The position numbers were made by a program, and so were the translations under genes. A stretch of DNA of 21,581 nt. Origin: Candidatus Colimonas fimequi (GTDB lineage Bacteria; Bacillota; Clostridia; Peptostreptococcales; Anaerovoracaceae). Positions 18,901 to 21,581 of the stretch are shown one piece after another. Below the pieces are notes generated by a model that made no database searches, was not told the origin of the DNA, and worked only from the letters and a program-made list of their open reading frames with translations. The DNA lies in contig JAGHTQ010000045.1 of NCBI GenBank assembly GCA_018065295.1, forward strand, positions 1-21,581. Direction: 5' to 3'. Every line of letters starts with the position of its first letter. Position 1 is the stretch's first letter.

Positions 18901-21581
18901 GCCTGCTGCGTTCTTGATAACGAGTGTATCGCAAGTAGCTGTCACATCAGTCTTTGTTACATCTGTTGCTGTTGCACTTGATGTAGCTGTAACTAATGAG
19001 TATCCCTTTGGCAGCTGGCTTACAGCCACTGTTGCACCATGAGCCTTACCGTCATATGTGAATGTGCCACCTGTTGTTGTAACTACGATTTCTTCTGCAA
19101 ACTGAGTAACTGTGAGAGTTCCCTTAGTTTCTGAAGTAATTTCATAGTTACCAGCCTTCGCTGTCTTATCGAATTCCAGTGTGTATGTATTATCACTTGA
19201 ACCAACAACTGTCTGGCTGCCAGTTACTGTGAATGTGGCTTCTTCGCCGCCCTTGAAGCCCTGGATCTTTCCAGGAGCTGTGAGAGGATCACCATCGTAT
19301 ACTTTGCTTGCACCTTCTGTTACTACTGTCAGCGGAGCCTTAGTAATAGTAACCTTCGCGCTCTTTTCTAACGCGATGATGCCCAGAGGACCAGTTGCTC
19401 TAACTGTCACTGTGTGATCAGTTACGTCCTTGAACATTGGCTTCTCAGCTGTGAATTCGCCGCCGTCAACGCTGTAAGTCAGCTTGAAGCCCAGGGCTTC
19501 GATGGCTGATGCGTTTACTGTTACTGAATGTTTCTCAGCATCGTATTCGTCGTTATATCCTTCAACTGTGAATACTTCCCAATTAGCTGTGAATACCAGG
19601 TTAGCGTGTGAACCCTTCTCAACTACTGTGCCTTCCTTAGCATGGTCAGTTACAGTTGCCTTAACTCCTGATGGACCGTAGTCCCAACCAGTGAAGATGT
19701 AGCCTTCCTTTTCAGGAGTTGCGATATGTACTTCGTCGTTAATTGTGTAAGTTCTTTCGTGATCCTTAGCCCAGCTTTCTGCTACGTTGTCGTACTTGAT
19801 TGTGTAGTTTACTGGAGTAACCTGGAACTTCACGATGTTCTGGTTAGCATCACTTGAAACCTGCAGCCACTTGGATGTTGTAGCGCCGAGTACGTAGCCT
19901 GCAGGAACTTCCTTGTTAGAAGCCTTGATGAGCATTCTGTTTGCTGTTGCTTCGAACCAGCCTCCATCTACGTCAGATTTTCTTTCTGCTACAACTTCTC
20001 CAGCTGCGTTAACATACTGAACCTTGTACTTAGAATCTGCGAAAGTTGAATATGTGAATGTGATCACATTCTTTGTTGAGTCAGCACCCAGAGTCATTGA
20101 TTCTGATGCCTTGTCAACGATATAGTCTGCGTATTCGCCCTGAGGAGCGATAGCATATTCAACGACTGTCTTTCCTACCTTGCCGCCCTTTGTCTTAGGC
20201 TCTGCGATAGGTGTTCCGTCGCTAGTCACGTAATTTACTACGTATGTAGTAGTCTCAACCTTTGTCCAGTGAGCGTAGATTATCATGTCTTCCTTAACTG
20301 GTGCAAAGATATCAACTTCTGAGCCGCCTTCTGCCGCTGTATACCAGCCTGCGAAGGCGTAACCGTCTGCTGATCTATCCGGTGTTGCGATTTCAAGGTA
20401 GTCGCCCTTGAATACTTTCTCTACCTTTGTCTTACCATCGTAGTTATAGTCGATAGTAACCTTCTTCTCTGGTGCCGCCCACTTAGCATAGAGGGCAACA
20501 TTGTTTCCTGGCATTACTGTGAATGGGTATGGATCGCCACTGCACTCAGCATTGTCATACCATCCAGCGAATGTGAACTCATCATCTACAGTTGCTGGTC
20601 TTGATGGTGTGTAGTTCTTGCCAGCGATGTTAGCTTCGAAAAGTACTGATTCTTCCTTCAGCTTACTATCCTTATAGTAGAAGGTCATAGTATAAGCATT
20701 TCTCTTGTAGTAGAATCTGTAGATTTTTGGATTTGATGATGTATTAGAACCTGTATAGCCTGTAGGTGTTGTAGATAAATTGGTAAATCCATATATCTGC
20801 TTCGCACTTAATGAAGTTGAAGGAACCTTATTCTGACTATACACATCAGACTTAGTATATCCGTTGCCGTCTGGATTCTGGAGATAGTATTCTACATTTA
20901 CAGTTGTTGATGTGTCATACCACTGTGCCTTGTAAGTTACTGTTGTTCCTGATAAAAGCTGATAATTACCGTTAGCCTTAAGCATATCAGATGTTACTTC
21001 AAATCTAAGTGATGCATATGAGTTACCCCACTTGTCAAAGTACTTGCTTGAACCAGATGTTGGCTGTTTAATAAGAGGACCTGCATTAGCATCAAGTGAT
21101 GGCCACATGCCCGAAAGGTTCATGCCAAGCACTACGTTCTTAATCTGATATCCAGTTCCAGTGTAAGTTTTACCATTGGCAACTATTGATGCCGCTGACT
21201 TATTAATGTCAAACACGAATGTATATCTTGTCAGATCGTAATATACACCAACTACAGTTGAGCCATCTGCCTTAACTGTTGCTGAGTCTGCACTCTTGAA
21301 TGTATAGAAGTCATAAGACTTGTCTGCAGCTCCACTTACAGTTGAACCAACCGGTGCACTCAGTGTTGCTGATGAATCAAACTCATAGTGACCTGAATTT
21401 GTGCTGTTGTCCCATACTTCCTTGAAGTAAACAACTGTGTAGTTAACTGTCTGTGCATCCCACTTAGCATATAAATTGATATCGCTTGTGAGCGTTGCAG
21501 TTTCTGGTGCCAGCTGTGTGCATGCCGCGTCTAAATACCAGCCTGCGAATGTGTAGCCAGTTCTTGTTGGAACTGGTGAAA
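10000..21581 (-). CDS. Giant modular surface protein (InlB/MBG repeats), 5' end outside window
   Basis: At least 3859 residues. The frame is open without a stop through the right edge, so GTG 21216 is only an internal codon and the true start with its signal peptide lies beyond 21581. Order from the N-terminal side: InlB-type B-repeat segments (GWY...W motifs) and MucBP-like pieces (about 21579-19579), a spacer Ig-like module (to about 19333), 14 complete A+B repeat units plus a final A (19332-12136), five divergent YDG-type modules (about 12135-10727), one MucBP-like domain (about 10726-10535), a Gly/Asn-rich linker, and a C-terminus with three hydrophobic helices and charged tails. There is no LPXTG. 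The role is probably adhesion or a long surface stalk; no catalytic domain is seen. Followed 29 nt later by a signal peptidase gene. Confidence 0.93.
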   Translation of the reverse strand, partial: SPVPTRTGYTFAGWYLDAACTQLAPETATLTSDINLYAKWDAQTVNYTVVYFKEVWDNSTNSGHYEFDSSATLSAPVGSTVSGAADKSYDFYTFKSADSATVKADGSTVVGVYYDLTRYTFVFDINKSAASIVANGKTYTGTGYQIKNVVLGMNLSGMWPSLDANAGPLIKQPTSGSSKYFDKWGNSYASLRFEVTSDMLKANGNYQLLSGTTVTYKAQWYDTSTTVNVEYYLQNPDGNGYTKSDVYSQNKVPSTSLSAKQIYGFTNLSTTPTGYTGSNTSSNPKIYRFYYKRNAYTMTFYYKDSKLKEESVLFEANIAGKNYTPSRPATVDDEFTFAGWYDNAECSGDPYPFTVMPGNNVALYAKWAAPEKKVTIDYNYDGKTKVEKVFKGDYLEIATPDRSADGYAFAGWYTAAEGGSEVDIFAPVKEDMIIYAHWTKVETTTYVVNYVTSDGTPIAEPKTKGGKVGKTVVEYAIAPQGEYADYIVDKASESMTLGADSTKNVITFTYSTFADSKYKVQYVNAAGEVVAERKSDVDGGWFEATANRMLIKASNKEVPAGYVLGATTSKWLQVSSDANQNIVKFQVTPVNYTIKYDNVAESWAKDHERTYTINDEVHIATPEKEGYIFTGWDYGPSGVKATVTDHAKEGTVVEKGSHANLVFTANWEVFTVEGYNDEYDAEKHSVTVNASAIEALGFKLTYSVDGGEFTAEKPMFKDVTDHTVTVRATGPLGIIALEKSAKVTITKAPLTVVTEGASKVYDGDPLTAPGKIQGFKGGEEATFTVTGSQTVVGSSDNTYTLEFDKTAKAGNYEITSETKGTLTVTQFAEEIVVTTTGGTFTYDGKAHGATVAVSQLPKGYSLVTATSSATATDVTKTDVTATCDTLVIKNAAGDDVTSQLKIRYVDGTLKINPAVLTVSTPNAEKVYDGDALTSEGTISGFVNGETATFTTTGTQTEVGSSRNTYSLNWNGTAKKDNYTVSENLGTLEVTEYAGEITVTTTGGTFQYDGKAHGAAVAVSQLPKGYSLVTASSNDTATHVAEGTVTADCDVLVIRNAAGEDVTANLNIKQVTGSITITKAPLTIVTPSANKVYDGKPLTAKGIGSGAVFEGLVNGETATFLITGSQTEVGTSDNTYTLTWDGTAAATDYTVGATVGSLTVTESEEDIVVTTTGGTFEYDGQAHGATVTVSELPEGYTLETAVSKATATHVAEGKVNAKCDVLVIRNAEGKDVTANLREHITFIPGTIEITPQALTVVTGTDSKTYDGTALTAEGSIEGFVGEETATFTVTGSQTAVGQSDNTYSLVFDGSAAATDYTVSDTVGMLTVTEYAEEITVTTTGGTFEYDGKSHGATVAVSALPTGYTLDTATSDDKATHVAEGTVAADCDTLVIKNAAGEDVTSKLNIKYVDGSITITPVTLTVNTPDANKVYDGTALTKAGSIEGFVNEETATFTTTGTQTAVGTSDNTYSLVFDGSAAATDYTVSDTVGKLTVTESAQEILVTVAGGTFTYDGQAHGATVAVTNLPVGYVVETAKSDATATHVSEGTVTAGCDTLVIKNGAGEDVTDKLNIRFVDGSITITPQALTVETPNASKTYDGSALTAEGSISGFVNGETATFTTTGTQTEVGDSDNTYSLVFDGTAAATDYTVSDTIGKLTVTENTQEIVVTTTGGTFAYDGQAHGATVAVSTLPTGYTLETATSDDTATHVSEGTVTADCDNLVIKNAAGEDVTSKLNIKYVDGSITITPVTLTVVTNTDSKIYDGTALTAEGSVEGFVNNETATFAVTGTQTDVGTSDNTYTLVFDKTAAETDYTVSDTVGKLTVTENADEIVVTTTGGTFPYDGQTHGATVTVSTLPTGYTVDTATSADTATHVSDGTVTANCDTLVIRNAKGEDVTSKLNIKYVDGSITITPVTLTVNTPDANKEYDGTALTADGSIEGFVNNETATFATTGAQTVVGESDNTYDLVFDGTADEGDYTVSATVGKLTVIESTQEIVVTVAGGTFTYDGKAHGATVAVSKLPTGYTLEAASSKDSATHVSEGTVTADCDTLVIRNAEGEDVTGKLNIKYVNGTIAITPATLTVVTEAANKVYDGTALTAEGSIEGFVNNETATFATTGTQTEVGTSDNTYSLTFDKTAAATDYTVSETVGKLTVTENKDEIVVTVAGGTFEYDGQNHGATVTVSTLPLGYTLVEASSDDSARNVGQGTVKANCDTLVIKNAAGEDVTSKLNIKYVDGSITITPATLTVITPDANKVYDGTALTAKGTITGFIGNESADVTLETTGSQTAVGSSANTYKLTWDKTSTTTFESNYVISETIGKLTVTEYAGEITVTVAGGTFEYDGKAHGATVAVSALPAGYTLETATSDDTATHVSEGTVTADCDALVIKNAADENVTSKLNIKYTNGTINITPATLTVVTKSGGKVYDGTALTAEGSIEGFVNNETATFTVTGSRTAVGTSDNTYTLAFDQSAQAEDYTIDETVGKLTVTENASEIVVTTTGGTFTYDGTEHKATVEVSNLPAGYTLAEATSKDKATHVSEGTVTADCDTLVIKNAAGEDVTSKLNIKRVDGSITIKPVTLTVVTPDAEKTYDGEALTKAGSIEGFVNGEEATFTTTGKQTAVGESKNTYSLVFDGTAEEDDYTVSATVGTLKVTESTAEITVTTTGGEFTYDGKAHGATCEVTGLPKGYTLETATSKAKATHVAEGTVTAGCDTLVIKNAEGEDVTCKLNIKYVDGSITITPATLTVVTEGASKVYDSDPLTASGTIEGFVNDETATFATTGSQTEVGDSNNTYGIQWDGTAKETDYVVDATLGKLVVTQNSSEIVVTTKGGEFTYDGNEHQAVTTISQLPKGYSLFAIGSNDKATHVAEGTVTADCDTLVIKNAAGQEVTDKLNIRYVNDTIKINPAKLTVVTEGSSKVYDGEALTADGSIDGFINNETATFTVTGSQTAVGSSDNTYTLVFDGTAAESDYFVDETVGKLAVTEFAGEITVTTTGGEFTYDGQAHGAKCEVSGLPKGYTLETATSNASATHVAEGTVDADCDTLVIKNAAGEDVTGKLNIKKTPGNIVITPAELTVSTPTDSKVYDGTALTAEGQVTGLVEGETVTFSTTGSQTNVGTSDNTYTLVFDGTAAEDDYTVATEIGTLTVDPIATKITITANDGNKIYDGTALEADGYEFTPDVLVDGDRIVATVVGSITNAGETESTVSEYKIMRGDEDVTKNYASIECVPGKLKVDKRAVTLTSADDSKVYDGKPLTNDNVTVTGDGWAEGEGATYDVTGTITNVGEQANEFTYELSDKTSADNYEITVVPGTLTVTKKSGIVVNIVANSDTVLYDGQLHEVEGYDVTSIKEVVEGQTAKDTDLYSESDFEFAGPAYAGGTDAGTYTMGLTEHNFSNTNDNFENVTFVVTDGVLKINKRTVVMTSATASKIYDGTPLTDSTVKVTGDGWAEGEGATYDVTGSQTEAGTSDNEFTYRLNGQDSSIKLFAAVEGEAESEPEFEELPMDTGANQIQTKPVNYNIQQVFGKLTVSAKGDVVVTITEHSNRVRYDGNEHLVNGYDVSITDPLYTVDDFEFSGDDTIKGTKPGSYDMELTSEDFVNTNKNFENVTFNIVDGQLIIDAIYNLTIHYVDTKGKTLAKDYTGTYIKGEAFRIKSPAIKGYTYDYAVIKSGEDGMPAKGLEFTVTYKANVTPGGGDNGGNGGNTITTGLVTPDGDGGFTITPIEEPQVPAAPADGAWALLNLILTILTCLLSIILLILYFFRKKRDDEEEAQETANAANTEDEDGNDVKRKLVPRLLSAVWAILMIIVFVITEDMSLPMVFVDKWTILMVIMAIIQVIIAVFAKKKYEDDDNEEEPEAVQA
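10003..10381 (-). other. Triple-helix C-terminal membrane anchor of the giant protein
   Basis: Hydrophobic helices at about 10381-10307 (starting WALLNLILTIL, ending RKKRDDEEE), 10202-10143 (LLSAVWAILMIIVF) and 10117-10052 (WTILMVIMAIIQVIIAVF, then KKKYEDDDNEEEPE). With the repeats outside, the first charged loop would be cytoplasmic, as would the acidic C-terminal tail. It replaces the usual LPXTG plus single helix. Confidence 0.75.
10727..12135 (-). other. Five divergent YDG-type modules of the giant protein
   Basis: After the regular array come one module (11869-12135) with NKIYDGTALEADGYEF, then two alternating pairs. The first type has KVYDG/KIYDG plus GDGWAEGEGATYDVTG (about 11632-11868 and 10985-11330). 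The second has a longer YDG module ending NFENVTF (about 11331-11630 and 10727-10984). The second copy of the first type carries an extra acidic stretch of roughly 35 residues near 11040-11150. Boundaries are approximate. Confidence 0.65.
12136..19332 (-). repeat. 14.5-unit tandem array of a 495-bp (165-residue) coding repeat
   Basis: Each unit has module A (77 aa: LTVVT..KVYDGTALTAEGSI..GFVN.ETATF..TG..T.VG.SDNTY..) and module B (88 aa: EI.VTTTGGTF.YDG.AHGATV.., ending CDTLVIKN..GEDVTSKLN). Using the LTV codons as boundaries, unit ends fall at 12858, 13353, 13848, 14343, 14853, 15348, 15843, 16338, 16833, 17328, 17823, 18339, 18834 and 19332, with the lone final A at 12136-12363. Eleven of the 14 units are exactly 495 nt; the others are 498, 510 and 516. 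The modules resemble MBG/YDG Ig-like domains of Gram-positive and Bacteroidota surface proteins. Confidence 0.92.
19579..21579 (-). other. InlB-type B repeats and MucBP-like segments of the giant protein
   Basis: Beta-grasp-like repeats with the GWY...YAKW pattern occur near 21577-21460, 20620-20479, 20460-20266 and, more divergent (FTGWD...TANWE), 19735-19579. Between 20250 and 19830 lie two MucBP-like stretches (YVVNYVTSDGTPIAEP and YKVQYVNAAGEVVAERK). Such modules are usual in adhesins of Gram-positive gut bacteria. Boundaries are approximate. Confidence 0.7.

Noticed and set aside
12364..19332. CRISPR-like or mobile repeat array
   Set aside because: The repeats are 495 nt, fully coding, in frame and encode protein modules, with no spacers or terminal inverted repeats.
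10091..19681. Many long plus-strand frames opposite the giant gene
   Set aside because: They recur with the 495-nt period of the array, are rich in Ser, Val, Thr and Leu, and lack ribosome binding sites. They are by-products of the repeated sequence and codon bias on the other strand.
21214..21216. GTG as the start of the giant protein
   Set aside because: The frame is open upstream to the window edge and encodes another InlB-type repeat there. No ribosome binding site or signal peptide is found at this codon.

Overview
The window looks like chromosomal DNA of a low-to-mid GC Gram-positive anaerobe (Bacillota, probably class Clostridia; the Anaerovoracaceae/Family XIII group is a guess). The signs are strong GGAGG-type ribosome binding sites, vegetative promoters with 17-nt spacers, U-tract hairpin terminators, a Gram-positive-type LexA, a MepA/NorM-like MATE pump and a huge secreted protein built of InlB-, MBG/YDG- and MucBP-like modules. 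I see no tRNA, rRNA, CRISPR array, transposase or phage gene.

Left part, + strand (1-5660): a PAS/AAA+/TyrR-type-HTH regulator of the sigma-54 activator family; a 503-nt control region with three copies of an 18-bp GATACA-N4-TGTATC inverted repeat and several hairpins; then a CoA-acylating aldehyde dehydrogenase gene and a class III aminotransferase gene. The last two form a likely unit in which an amino group is moved to a keto acid and the resulting aldehyde is oxidised to an acyl-CoA (taurine or beta-alanine type chemistry). They have strongly biased codon use, so they are probably highly expressed. A perfect terminator ends this unit. lexA follows with its own promoter and an elaborate palindromic leader.

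Middle part, - strand (5683-9280): a MATE efflux gene converging on lexA across a shared bidirectional terminator, and upstream of it a moxR-vwa pair (AAA+ ATPase plus CoxE-like VWA protein) with a very good promoter and its own terminator. A possible 9-codon leader ORF sits just before the MATE gene.

Right part, - strand (9409-21581): more than half of the window is one open reading frame, cut by the window edge, encoding at least 3859 residues of a giant surface protein. It carries InlB-like repeats at the N-terminal side. Next comes a 14.5-unit tandem array of a two-module 165-residue repeat (A, 77 aa; B, 88 aa); 11 of the 14 complete units are exactly 495 nt. Five more divergent modules, a MucBP-like domain, a Gly-rich linker and an unusual C-terminus with three membrane helices and no LPXTG follow. 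A type I signal peptidase gene lies 29 nt downstream and is probably co-transcribed.

The most interesting points are the giant array (period, edge-versus-core sequence pattern, one conserved Cys per unit), its multi-helix anchor with an attached signal peptidase, and the atypical sigma-54-family regulator with its GATACA operators in front of the aldehyde/aminotransferase genes.
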